From positions 24,921,464-24,985,463 of the forward strand of contig OZ024929.1 in assembly GCA_964017235.1 (NCBI GenBank): a DNA stretch of 64,000 nt, read 5' to 3'. This document shows positions 13,401-20,852 of this stretch, piece after piece. The notes below the pieces were generated by a model. It was given only the letters and a program-made list of their open reading frames with translations, was not told the origin of the DNA and searched no databases. This stretch comes from Sabellastarte sp. h YS-2021 (taxonomy: Eukaryota; Annelida; Polychaeta; Sabellida; Sabellidae). The stretch's first letter is position 1. The number at the start of each line of letters is the position of its first letter. The position numbers were made by a program, and so were the translations under genes.

Positions 13401-16400
13401 GAATAAAGGAGCTAATTCAGGGTCATTTTCCTGCTCTGAAATCAATTTTGATTTTGAAAGCGATACATCTTTGCAGTCAATTGGGTCTTGTTTTTCAGAA
13501 TCTACCCTATCCTTGGGATTAGTATCACTAAAATTCTGCACATCATGGTCATAGTTGTTCAAGAATGTATCTGACAAATCAACTAAGACATCTGTAGATT
13601 GTTTACAATCTTTTGGTTCTTCTTGGGCCTTTTTGGCCATAGCTCGAGTCACAGCACAGGAGGGAAAAATACCAGGAATAACCTCTTCTAATTTCTCAGT
13701 GCTAACCAAAGTGATCGGCTTAGAAGTAACCTTAGGATCAGCAACTACCTTTCCACCTGCAAGATCATTTCCCAACAACAAAGATACCCCTTTAATGGGT
13801 AAAGTGGGCCTGGTACCCACAACAACAGAACCAGTAACTAAGTCTGATACTAACTTGACCTTATGCAAGGGAACGTTCACACAGCCTCCTTCAATACCTT
13901 GAGCAATGACACTCTCACCAGTAGATGTGCTTACACTCAATGGCAATACACCTTCTAAAAGTAAGGACTGAGTAGCTCCAGTGTCTCTTAATATCTTAAT
14001 GGGGACCTGACTGGAACTACTTTCCAAGGATACAAAACCCTCAGACACAAAAGGTTTGAACTCTTCCCTAATAATCTCAGACTTGTCTAAACCAATACTA
14101 GACTCTGCTCTATTGGGATTTGAACGCCAGTTAGACTTGCTAGACACAAAGGCGTTGGGCGTTGCCTCCTTTTCTCTTCTCTTCTTTAAGAGCCAACAGT
14201 CAGACATAACATGCCCAGGTTTCTTACAATAATGGCACACAGGAGCAAAGGATCTGGGTTTCCTATCCTTACTCATAGTCTGATTTGAAGTTTGACCCTT
14301 ATCTGAACTCTTTTCTGGAGCTACATTTTCAGATTTCTTTCCTATTTCTGGATATGACCTTTTAGCAGGACCAAAGGACTTATTCTTGTTGAAAGTGGAC
14401 TTGTGAGTTAGCGCATAATCATCAGCATAAGCTGCTGCTTTTGCCAAATTTTCAACTTTCTGTTCATCTAGATAGGTTTTAATGTCATCACGAACACACC
14501 TTTTGAACTCTTCAATCAAAATAACTTGCCTAAGTTTTTCAAAGTCTGTACCTACTTCCCTAGAATTACACCATCTGTCAAAGTACACTTCTTTCTCATG
14601 GGCAAATTCAACATGAGTTTGACTTTCTTGTTTACGATAATTTCTGAATTTTTGACGATATGCTTCTGGTACCAACTCATATGCTTTCAAAATAGCATTA
14701 TTGACAGAGTTATAGTCCACACATTCAGAAATTGGCAAAGCCGTGTATGCCTCCTGGGCCTTTCCCCTCAAAACACTTTGCAGCAATAAAGGCCACTGGT
14801 CTATAGGCCATTTCAAATTTTGAGCTACTCTTTCAAAGTGTTGAAAGTACTTATCGACCTCCAACTCATTAAAAGGTGGTACCAGTCGCACATTTTTACC
14901 CAAATCAAATTTGGTAGCAATGGACTCTTCATGGGCAATTCTACGGGCATTGAGTTCTAAAGCTCTCATTTCTCTTTCATGTTTAAGCGCTCGCTCTTCC
15001 TTTTGAGCTTGAGCTTCAAGCTCTTCTTTTCGCTGTTGAGCTTCAAGCTCTTCTTTTCGCTGTTGAGCTTCAAGCTCTTCTTTTCGCTGTTGAGCTTCAA
15101 GCTCTTCTTTTTGCTGTTGAGCTTCAAGCTCTTCTTTTCGCTGTTGAGCTTCAAGCTCTTCTTTTCGTTGTTGAGCTAGAGCTTGAGTTTCAAGCTCTTT
15201 AAGTCTTAACTCTCTTTCAATTTCTAATCGCCTGATCTCATATTGCCCAGAAGGTTCCATTGGTAGAGGCTTATACACTTCTAAACAACTATCAGGTAAA
15301 ACATCTTCATCAACTAACTGTTCAACAATAAGCCTTTTAAGTTCATGTTTACGTGTTGACCTTTTCACCTCTAACTGTAACTCTTGTGCTATCTGCATTA
15401 ACATATCCTTTTTAAAAGTTTCTAGAACTTCCATAGATTGTGACTGTACAAACTCTTTAGCACTAGCCATTTTGAGCACTGTTGACTGTAACCAATTACT
15501 AAATCAAATGGATTTTCAAAATGTTAATTGAACGGTTGATCAAATAGTTGTAATCAAATGGTTGGATCCCGGACGAGCCCCCAATTTTCCTGTTACGGTC
15601 ACGGGCAAGCACGGTAGCAATTACCGGTTGTCTTTAAGTTGTAACAGAAAAAGCAAAAAGTTGAACTTAACAAATTTATTTAATAGTCAACAATAATGAT
15701 TACAGTCAACTGGTATGCCCTTAACTAAGCACACTAATACAATAACAAGATCTAGCTGACCTGACCACTGAAATTAAGAATAAGTTTATCCGCCGTATCC
15801 CGCAATCTGTTCTGTAATCCGTCCTGTGGTATATTCTGTGATCTGTCCAATGTCCTGTGGTCTGTCCCGTGATCTGTCCAGCGTTCACTCGCACACAGAT
15901 GTCTATATTCTGTGACCTGTCCCACACTCAACAACACAAAAGGTGCTTGTCCTGCTATCCTTTATATAACCAGTCACACAGAAGGTCTGTCTAGAGATTT
16001 TTTTAGAGAGTTAACACAATTGTACTGTCTGCTCCAAGATATGGACAATGTCCAAGATGCAGTAAATCCACTCACTGTTTTATAACTGTACAATATCCAA
16101 AAATATCCAAAGTGCAATAAATCTGTCCAGACAATGTATCTAGTTCACTCCAGTAAAAGTTCACAGCAACACAAGTTATATTACATTCCAAAACACAATA
16201 GCTCTCCTTATAGCCAGCGAATACAAAGTTCACTTGTGGTCAGATGTACATTCCTTATATACATTCACAGATTTCTCTGGAATTGTACAGAACCAACTCA
16301 GAAAAGCTTGAGCCATCTAGGCCAAAGGAGGAAGTTCTAGAAACTACTGGCAATTGGGTTTCCCCAAATCTATCATAACCACTGAGGGGGGATTTCCCCC

Positions 16401-16771
16401 AGTCTGTGAACAAATCAATAAACACTAAAACACAAAAATCAATAACTCCCTTACTTTAAATGTTAACACACAAAAAGAACCAACAACACAATTATCTTTT
16501 ATGACGATGTATAAACATAAAGCTTAAATTAAACAATGCACTAATATAGTGCCTAATATATGTAATATACAATGTACTAATATATGTAACATGACCAACA
16601 CATACCCACCATATCTCCTGTTTTTAGTTGTATAATATTATCTTTATCAGTGAAAAAACTGTCCTGTGTACATTGTCATATCACAATATTTATATCACTG
16701 TGTATATTTTTCCTGTTTCAGGGGATTTAGATTTGAACTGTGTCCTTGACTCAACCTACTTCTTCAGCTGA
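1293..16771 (+). CDS. POLRMT: mitochondrial DNA-directed RNA polymerase, C-terminal exons (partial)
   Basis: Single-subunit T7-like RNA polymerase that transcribes mitochondrial DNA and makes replication primers in the matrix. Six exons are readable: 1293-1441, 2003-2101, 7092-7164, 8606-8697, 9236-9315, 16722-16771. All have GT-AG borders and phases that join without a stop (149, 99, 73, 92, 80 and 50 nt). Seen in order: the block [10 protein letters not shown]; the family block [18 protein letters not shown]; the motif C block VHDCYWTHA, whose Asp is the second catalytic metal ligand; then a C-terminus ending STYFFS plus stop, as in animal POLRMT. The motif A Asp and the motif B Lys/Tyr are upstream of the window. 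Introns are swollen by repeats: intron 2 (5 kb) holds a composite fold-back element and intron 5 (7.4 kb) an antisense LTR retrotransposon. No lesion is seen in the coding exons, so the gene is probably functional. Confidence 0.93.
1490..1985 (+). repeat. diverged ~145 bp tandem repeat, family C (about 3.4 units)
   Basis: The phrase acagctagagatctgaaac and variants recurs at about 1499, 1643, 1790 and 1932, each followed by a gcacataatact-like stretch. The same family appears inverted at about 7650-8215. Confidence 0.6.
2003..2101 (+). CDS. POLRMT: POLRMT exon with HSLDATHMM block
   Basis: Acceptor tttgcag, donor gtagtg. Encodes [20 protein letters not shown] and LTALFCQ, the most conserved block of the mitochondrial and T7-like polymerase palm/fingers region. 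Confidence 0.93.
2475..2870 (+). repeat. ~130-145 bp tandem repeat, three units
   Basis: gaaacttaacagggtg recurs at about 2480, 2610 and 2753. The last two units also share ttggttgcttttgaaattgg and a gcctgttttgggcgtg stretch. Non-coding. Confidence 0.7.
3256..5547. mobile_element. satellite-carrying insertion with short terminal inverted repeats
   Basis: Interrupts the fold-back element. It begins tgtccaccccc (about 3257) and ends ggggtggaca (about 5535-5544), a short inverted repeat. It contains a GC-richer leader with two copies of gtccgatgtccggcg at about 3298-3325 and then the 169 bp array. Whether it is a Helitron-related or a TIR-type carrier is not decided; no clear target duplication was found. 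Confidence 0.45.
3668..5405 (+). repeat. satellite family A, ~169 bp unit, about 10 copies
   Basis: cttaaccgtgcgagatagag recurs at about 3681, 3850, 4019, 4189, 4357, 4527, 4695, 4864, 5033 and 5199 with a spacing of 168-170. Each unit has aaaatggcggccattttgaa. The period is not a multiple of three, so overlapping 70-100 codon frames on both strands are by-products. The last units are shorter and more diverged. Confidence 0.92.
6313..6678 (+). pseudogene. 3' end of an L2/CR1-like LINE inserted in the fold-back element
   Basis: Encodes the last ~60 residues of the same LINE family as 53231-54923 ([19 protein letters not shown], then [14 protein letters not shown] and stop at about 6520). A 3' UTR follows with a hairpin around gatgcgccttagagtccatc and an (attag)n tail at 6658-6678. 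It is strongly 5' truncated. It splits the fold-back hairpin between caatgatta and tcggcc. Confidence 0.82.
7092..7164 (+). CDS. POLRMT: POLRMT exon with motif C (VHDCYWTHA)
   Basis: Acceptor gacag ends at 7091; donor gtatgg. Encodes [20 protein letters not shown] plus MNK; the HD Asp is the motif C catalytic residue of single-subunit RNA polymerases. Confidence 0.94.
7650..8215 (-). repeat. family C tandem repeat, inverted copy
   Basis: Units with ttttcactgaataacttattcag and gtttcagatctctggctata are reverse complements of the 1490-1985 family. About four diverged units in POLRMT intron 3. Confidence 0.55.
8216..8605. other. POLRMT intron remainder, nothing recognised
   Basis: AT-rich intronic sequence up to the acceptor at 8605. 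No repeat or coding block recognised. Confidence 0.4.
8606..8697 (+). CDS. POLRMT: POLRMT exon, C-terminal helical region
   Basis: Acceptor tgttttag, donor gtaggc. Encodes [18 protein letters not shown] and [12 protein letters not shown], matching the CREQF..LH..PIL pattern that follows motif C in animal POLRMT. Confidence 0.9.
9236..9315 (+). CDS. POLRMT: POLRMT penultimate exon
   Basis: Acceptor ttttttcag, donor gtatgt. Encodes a less conserved stretch ending [13 protein letters not shown]. Its phase joins exactly to the last exon at 16722 across the retrotransposon-bearing intron. Confidence 0.85.
9459..10472 (-). repeat. LTR (element 3' LTR), 1014 bp
   Basis: Begins tgttacggtcacggg and ends atatatgtaaca. 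About 98-99% identical to 15591-16591 by eye, and 13 nt longer: an extra tagtgtccaata-type 12-mer near 10451-10462 and one extra G in the run near 10254-10260. Contains short repeats of ctgtgatctgtcc at about 9680-9795. Small open frames inside both LTRs are fortuitous. Confidence 0.95.
10473..10481 (-). other. polypurine tract of the LTR element
   Basis: cctcccccc on the plus strand, a G-rich purine run on the element strand, lies immediately next to the 3' LTR where plus-strand DNA priming is expected. Confidence 0.85.
10656..15470 (-). CDS. Gag-Pol polyprotein, Gmr1-like (PR-INT-RT-RNase H order)
   Basis: Single 1604-codon frame. The ATG at 15470 is chosen because the frame opens three codons earlier with GTG, not ATG. 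Residues counted from that ATG: SAP-like N-terminus 18-55; basic/acidic coiled coil with QQRKEELEA repeats 100-155; SCAN-like capsid region about 195-355; CCHC knuckle [14 protein letters not shown] 412-425; protease DTGA from 496; integrase HHCC zinc site H749, H756, C786, C789; integrase core D820, D879, E915 (DD35E); GPY/F module about 1052-1090; reverse transcriptase MPFG about 1308 and YVDD 1336-1339; RNase H D1485, E1527, D1554. Gag and Pol share one frame with no frameshift or stop. All catalytic residues I can check are present, so the protein may be active. Integrase ahead of RT is abnormal for Ty3/gypsy and characteristic of Gmr1-like elements. Confidence 0.95.
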   Translation of the reverse strand: MASAKEFVQSQSMEVLETFKKDMLMQIAQELQLEVKRSTRKHELKRLIVEQLVDEDVLPDSCLEVYKPLPMEPSGQYEIRRLEIERELRLKELETQALAQQRKEELEAQQRKEELEAQQQKEELEAQQRKEELEAQQRKEELEAQQRKEELEAQAQKEERALKHEREMRALELNARRIAHEESIATKFDLGKNVRLVPPFNELEVDKYFQHFERVAQNLKWPIDQWPLLLQSVLRGKAQEAYTALPISECVDYNSVNNAILKAYELVPEAYRQKFRNYRKQESQTHVEFAHEKEVYFDRWCNSREVGTDFEKLRQVILIEEFKRCVRDDIKTYLDEQKVENLAKAAAYADDYALTHKSTFNKNKSFGPAKRSYPEIGKKSENVAPEKSSDKGQTSNQTMSKDRKPRSFAPVCHYCKKPGHVMSDCWLLKKRREKEATPNAFVSSKSNWRSNPNRAESSIGLDKSEIIREEFKPFVSEGFVSLESSSSQVPIKILRDTGATQSLLLEGVLPLSVSTSTGESVIAQGIEGGCVNVPLHKVKLVSDLVTGSVVVGTRPTLPIKGVSLLLGNDLAGGKVVADPKVTSKPITLVSTEKLEEVIPGIFPSCAVTRAMAKKAQEEPKDCKQSTDVLVDLSDTFLNNYDHDVQNFSDTNPKDRVDSEKQDPIDCKDVSLSKSKLISEQENDPELAPLFKLVLPPVELDKVPVGYYVRNGVLMRKWRPPNVPASEEWSILHQIVVPKMYRSEILKLAHESPMGGHLGINKTYNKITKHFYWPQIRHCVAEFCKTCHICQMVGKPNQKIPVAPLKPIPAFEEPFSKMIIDCVGPLPKTKSRNQYLLTIMCASTRFPEAIPLTNITAPKISKALVNFFTLVGLPKEIQSDQGSNFMSGLFQQVVFQLGAKQIKSSAYHPESQGALERFHSTLKNMIRTYCLDNEKDWDEGISLLLFAVRESVQESLGFSPFELVFGHSVRGPLKLLKENWLSENTESLNLLDYVSKFRDKLKKACELAQQNLKTSQSKMKMLYDRKSQNRIFKPGDKVLVLLPVQGNTLQARYHGPYKVLKRVGDLDYIIETPDRRKSTQLCHVNMVKPYFERGVKKPVMVTDCNIESNSNQEHEIWDDTPDLDVECKIRLSNSEILDDLETKLSHVPPDKRVPLIELLLKYKSVFPNAPNRTNILMHDVDVGDARPIKQHPYRVNPIKLEKLRQEVQYMLEKDITEPSQSSWASPCVLVPKPDGSIRYCTDYRKVNVLSKTDSFPIPRMEDCIDRIGNAKYITKCDLLKGYWCVPLTERAKEISAFVTPDGLYQYKVMPFGMKNSQATFQRPMNICLKDLEGVEVYVDDIVIFSDTWEEHLKRLEQVLFRLKEANLTVNLSKSDFVKAKVVYLGHVVGHGVVTPIKAKVKSIIDYPIPENKKSLMRFLGMAGYYRKFCKNFSEVTAPLTELLKKNVKYHWSETCQKSFDKVKNLLCLEPVLTAPDFSKPFQLAVDASDVGAGAVLLQCDNEDIEHPICYFSKKFNVHQKNYSTIEKECLALILAIQHFDIYISSSSKPTVVYTDHNPLVFLHKMKNKNRRLLNWSLMLQEHNLQIEHVKGKDNICADALSRSCI
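15007..15175 (-). repeat. 27 bp in-frame tandem repeat inside Gag
   Basis: About six copies of a 27 bp unit (contains gagcttcaagctcttc) encode QQRKEELEA nonapeptides, predicted to form a charged coiled coil. Being a multiple of three, it can vary in copy number without breaking the frame. Confidence 0.93.
15566..15583 (-). other. primer binding site complementary to tRNA-Pro
   Basis: On the element strand the 18 bases read TGGGGGCTCGTCCGGGAT, the tRNA-Pro site type familiar from gammaretroviruses. It sits 7 nt inside the 5' LTR, where minus-strand DNA priming occurs. Confidence 0.88.
15591..16591 (-). repeat. LTR (element 5' LTR), 1001 bp
   Basis: Partner of 9459-10472 with matching ends. 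It would contain the element promoter on the minus strand, antisense to POLRMT. Confidence 0.95.
16722..16771 (+). CDS. POLRMT: POLRMT terminal exon and stop
   Basis: Acceptor cctgtttcag ends at 16721. Encodes [16 protein letters not shown] and TGA. The terminal YFFS carries the aromatic/serine C-terminus near the active site that is typical of the family. Confidence 0.92.
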
Positions 16772-19010
16772 AGTCTGATATTGCTTCAACCTGTTCAGCG
16801 TGGTAACAGTTGCCTAATCATAGTCACCAATACATCTGAAGACACTTGCATTGCAGTGTTTCTGTGATCCAAAGATCTCATCTCATAGATTCCGAGTTTC
16901 ACAGTGTATCTGTTGTCCAAAAATCTTGTGTCATGGATTCAGTTAAATTGGATTCATTGAAACACTCAAACTGTTGTTATTTGCTGTGATATTAGTTAGT
17001 AGTGTGGGTGTAAGTACTTGTAGCAGTGGAAACTGTTATGGTGATGTAAGAGAGGATTTTTATACAGTGTGTACAGGTGTACCTGTGTAAAAACACTATG
17101 TCTGTAAATTCTTTCACTCATATCAGTGGTAAACTCAAGAATGAGTGTATCTTTTCTGAGTGGATAAATATTTTTCTTAGCTTTGCGTGTTCAATGAAGA
17201 ATGTTCACAAAAGAGATTTTAGGGTTGCAAGATTGTAAACCATATAGAGAATGACTTCATTAAGAAACTGAGTTCGTGAATTGGTGCCCTTACTGCTCGC
17301 CTCTGTAACATGGGACAGCTTGGATACAAAAGCCTTATTTTTGATTATTCAAACTGTTTTTATGTGTCCGTCTTTTGATTAAAATATGTATTGATACAAG
17401 TGAAAATTATAAAATGTTTATACCTTTTATAAATATAAAGCGAAAACAACAAAACAGTGCTTTTGAAGTTTGTGATAATATCATTTCTACTAGAATTTAG
17501 CACCTCAACTTGGCACAGGTTGCGCAAAGGAATTCCTGTCATCTTTTTTTTTTATTTGGTATGCGGAAGTGCATGAGTTTTACTGTTGACAACCAAAGGT
17601 TAATAAATATTTGTCTTCCAGTTAGTGTATTAATTGGGTATTTTGTCATGCTATGCTGCCAAGCAGCAAAACTATTAAAATATTGTTCATTTCTATAAAT
17701 AACATATGTTAAACCTTATTTTCAGTCACATCATCTTCCTAACCTTTGTTTTTTGTTATTATTTTCTTTATGTTCACAGATATGTGACATGTATTCTGGA
17801 TAATGTTGTTGACATCAACTGCCATGTTTGGTTTCTGGTACTTCTAGATAGTTTATTCTTAAACGCTGGTAGACTATTTCAGGCCCAGTTTTACATTTCA
17901 AGGGCATGATCCTAAGCCTCGCTCACCCATAATTTAAGGTGATCAGTAATCGTCAGTTTCTCAATTTTGTTAAAAATAGTTGGTATGTTTGTACACAAGT
18001 TTAAAATAAACATGAATATTTGTACACAAGTTTAAACTAAATTCTTTTCAAATCACACTCCATCTGTGGCTCTCATTGAATGCAAAAATGGTGTAAAAAA
18101 CTGTCAATAATAGACTTAGTTGAATTAAGTTGACAGATACACATAAAATATTCAGACATGTAAACTGCAGGTTTTTCACAATTTTTCTTGTAAAATATAG
18201 GAAGAATTTGGGCACATTTAATGTGCTGTTAGCCCATTTCTCAATGCTCATCTCTTCAGAATTTTCAGCCCTAAATTTAAATCTTGTTTGGGAATTTATT
18301 GTAGATCTGAAAAGAAATATGGAACGTGTATGGGGAGTATCAATTCAAGCTAAGAATATTTTATCAAAATATTAGTTGTTTCATGCCATATAAAAAGGAA
18401 AAAAAGTCTTCACTTTAACCCAGAACTGGTGGTGTGCATCAAAGCTAAAGTTGTTCTTGGAACATAGTTGTTTCTGTTCATTATTTAAAGATGTAAAAGT
18501 GCAGGGGAACTGTTATTATCCAAACATATTATTCCAATAATAGCAAGGTCCATGAAGGGACTGTCTTAAAAATCACTTGCATTCAAGTTAATTGTTGGTT
18601 TATATAAAAAGGTATCGATAATTCTTTGAAAACAGTGTGTGTATATATATGTAACCAGCTTGCCTGTAAATTCAGCTCTAGTCAGTTGATATTCAGACAT
18701 AATGGACACCCTGGCTAATTTACATTTCCTAAAATAAATTAAAATTGAAGGTGAAGGAAGTAGATAGAAGTCTTGCAAATTGTAAAGTGTGTGTGTATAT
18801 ATATCAAATTTGTAAAACAAAATATTTTGACTGTGATATGTGTGTATTTTTCTTGGTTTTGTATTTTCCACAGGAGTAAGCATTTATGACCAATAATTCA
18901 ATAAAAGTTGTCAAAAACATCTGAGTTTCTTTGAAAACAAAGCATTTCAAATGTTCACTTTAATCAGAGGCAGTTACAGGATTTTCCAAAAAGGGAAGAC
19001 TTGGGTTGTC
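16772..19010. other. POLRMT 3' flank / probable 3' UTR, otherwise nothing recognised
   Basis: AT-rich. Candidate aataaa signals occur near 17600, 18007 and 18900, and I cannot tell which is used. Bases 17380-17650 resemble 60800-61110 (agcacctcaa-ttggcac, ctgccaagcagc-like phrases), so part is a dispersed repeat. No coding block recognised. Confidence 0.4.
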
Positions 19011-19029
19011 GAGGGTATGGATAGTTCAT

Positions 19030-19175
19030 TCTTAGACATTTCATAGCCAGACATATCATGTGGTCCATGGACAAAACGCTGCTGGACAAAATGCAGGTGG
19101 ACAAAATTCTTTTCTAAATTGCAAGGGAGGACAAAATGCAAGCCATTTTTGGGACATAAGAGGACAAAATGCCAA
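19030..19175 (+). repeat. short irregular repeat of ggacaaaatgc
   Basis: ggacaaaacgc, ggacaaaatgc, ggacaaaattc, ggacaaaatgc and ggacaaaatgc occur at irregular 17-35 bp spacing. Non-coding. Confidence 0.6.
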
Positions 19176-19439
19176 TCTTATCAAAACATTTAATGTATCG
19201 TCCTGATGGTCAAGTAGATTGAAAAAGCCTCTAGCAGAAAAAAGCCTCTGTAAAAACCCAGAGTAGAAAACACCTCAACATAAAACCACTCTAACTAAAT
19301 GATACACATTTACTCAAGGACTGCCAAGTAGTGTACACCATGTAACATAGGCTTGGGTATTTTTCCACTCCCTAGTTTTCTACTGTGGCTTTTTCTACAG
19401 TTTTTACCCCACAACCCTTAAGGGCTGATGGGGTATTGT

Positions 19440-20140
19440 TTTCAACCATGGTGTCCGGGCAGGCGGACGGCGGGGAAAAGTTTGTCCGGGCTGTATCTCA
19501 GAAACCGTAAGGTGTAGGAAGTTGATACTTGGTAGGGACATTGGTTAGGGGGTGTAGGTGTGCAACGTCATGATGTGACCTTGATTTGACCTTGAGTAGT
19601 AACCTTGACCTATAAAATCTTGACCAGGCTATATCTCGGAAACCGTAAGGTGTAGGAAGTTGTTACTTGGTAGGGACATTGGTTGGGAGGTGTAGGTGTG
19701 CAAAGTCATGGTGTGACCTTGATTTGATCTTTGACCTAGCCGTAGTGAGGTTGACCTATAAAATCTTGTCCAGGCCATATCTCAGAAACTGTAAGGTGCA
19801 GGAAGTTAACACTTGGTAGGGACATTGGTGGGGGATTGTAGGTGTGCAACGTCATGGTTTGACCTTGCCGTAGTGACCTTGACCTATAAAATCTTGTCCA
19901 GGCTATATTTTGGAAACTGTAAGGTGTAGGAAATTGATACTTTGTAGGGACATTGGTTAGAGGGTATAGGTGTTCAACATTATGGTGTGACCTTGATTTG
20001 ACCTTGTAGTGACCATGACTTTTAAAGTCTTGTATGGGCTATTTCTTTGATTCCATAAGGTGTAGAAGGTTGACACTTGGTAGGGACATTGGTTAGGGGG
20101 TGTATGTAAATAGATATGTACATCATGGTGTGACCGTTTT
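19440..20140 (+). repeat. ~135-145 bp tandem repeat family D, about five units
   Basis: aaccgtaaggtgtaggaagt and variants recur at about 19503, 19640, 19787, 19915 and 20052. Each is followed by acttggtagggacattggt and a tgtgaccttgatttgacctt stretch. A single related unit lies at 26960-27065. Confidence 0.85.
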
Positions 20141-20254
20141 GATCTGCCAATTTGAAAGTGTGTTCATGTTGAGACATCTTTCTCTTATGACAAAGATATA
20201 TGGATTGCTGCAACTGATTATTAAGATGTGATATCAAGAAAACAAGTGGTGCTA

Positions 20255-20460
20255 ATGAGATGATCTCATTATCACAAGAAAATAACTTGTGATAATGAGA
20301 TGATCTTGTTATCACAAGATGAGCTCATTATCACCAGATCATCTTGATATCATGAGATGATCTTGTTATCATGACTTATTATCTCATTATAATGAGATCA
20401 TCTCATTATCACAACTTTTTTTCTCGTTATCACAAGATCATCTTGTGCGCACGACTTAAT
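20255..20460. repeat. palindrome-rich repeat (atgatctcattatcac)
   Basis: Multiple direct and inverted copies of gatgatctcattatcacaag, with its reverse complement interleaved, make several possible hairpins over about 200 bp. Non-coding. Confidence 0.75.
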
Positions 20461-20830
20461 ACATGTGCAATTTTTATTTTACCATGTCCTATTGGGGGCT
20501 CCGTAGATTATTATATGCACTTTTACATAATTATGTTATTTCCATTGACAGCTATTCTCCAATTAATAAATTTTACAGCTTCATATTTTTTTAGTTTACT
20601 GATTAATGCCGTCATCTTGCTGTTGAATTGTCTTGTTTTAGTACTTTATCTTTACACACATTTTCTTTCTCTTAGATGTTATTTTCTCTACTTTAACATT
20701 AACTGGACCTTCATATAAGTGACACTGCTGAAAGGATCCCAGTCTTTGTACTCTTTCACTACTTTTATATGTCATGGTGTTGAAAACTATTTCCCCAGGC
20801 TGTGGGATATGGGCATCTCTGATGGCTATT

Positions 20831-20852
20831 CCCCCCCCCCCCCCCCCCCCCC
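20831..20852. repeat. poly(C) tract, 22 bp
   Basis: Uninterrupted run of C flanked by ggctatt and taggtttt. Likely length-polymorphic and a sequencing risk. Confidence 0.9.

Larger units (their letters stand above)
9459..16591 (-). mobile_element. near-intact Gmr1-like Ty3/gypsy LTR retrotransposon (7.1 kb)
   Basis: Complete element in antisense orientation in POLRMT intron 5. It has two ~1 kb LTRs (9459-10472 and 15591-16591) with TGTTAC...GTAACA ends, a tRNA-Pro-type primer binding site (15566-15583), a polypurine tract (10473-10481) and one uninterrupted Gag-Pol frame (10656-15470). It is flanked by a TGAC direct repeat at 9455-9458 and 16592-16595 (ATGAC if one terminal A is shared). The LTRs differ by about a dozen substitutions, one 12 nt indel and one G-run change, suggesting a fairly recent insertion. 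Domain order is Gag-PR-INT-RT-RNase H, as in the Gmr1 group. No env-like frame is present. Confidence 0.95.

Noticed and set aside
14966..15179. Lysine/serine- and phenylalanine-rich frames within Gag
   Set aside because: Out-of-frame readings of the 27 bp coiled-coil repeat.
15471..15479. Gag-Pol start at 15479
   Set aside because: That codon is GTG; the first in-frame ATG is at 15470.
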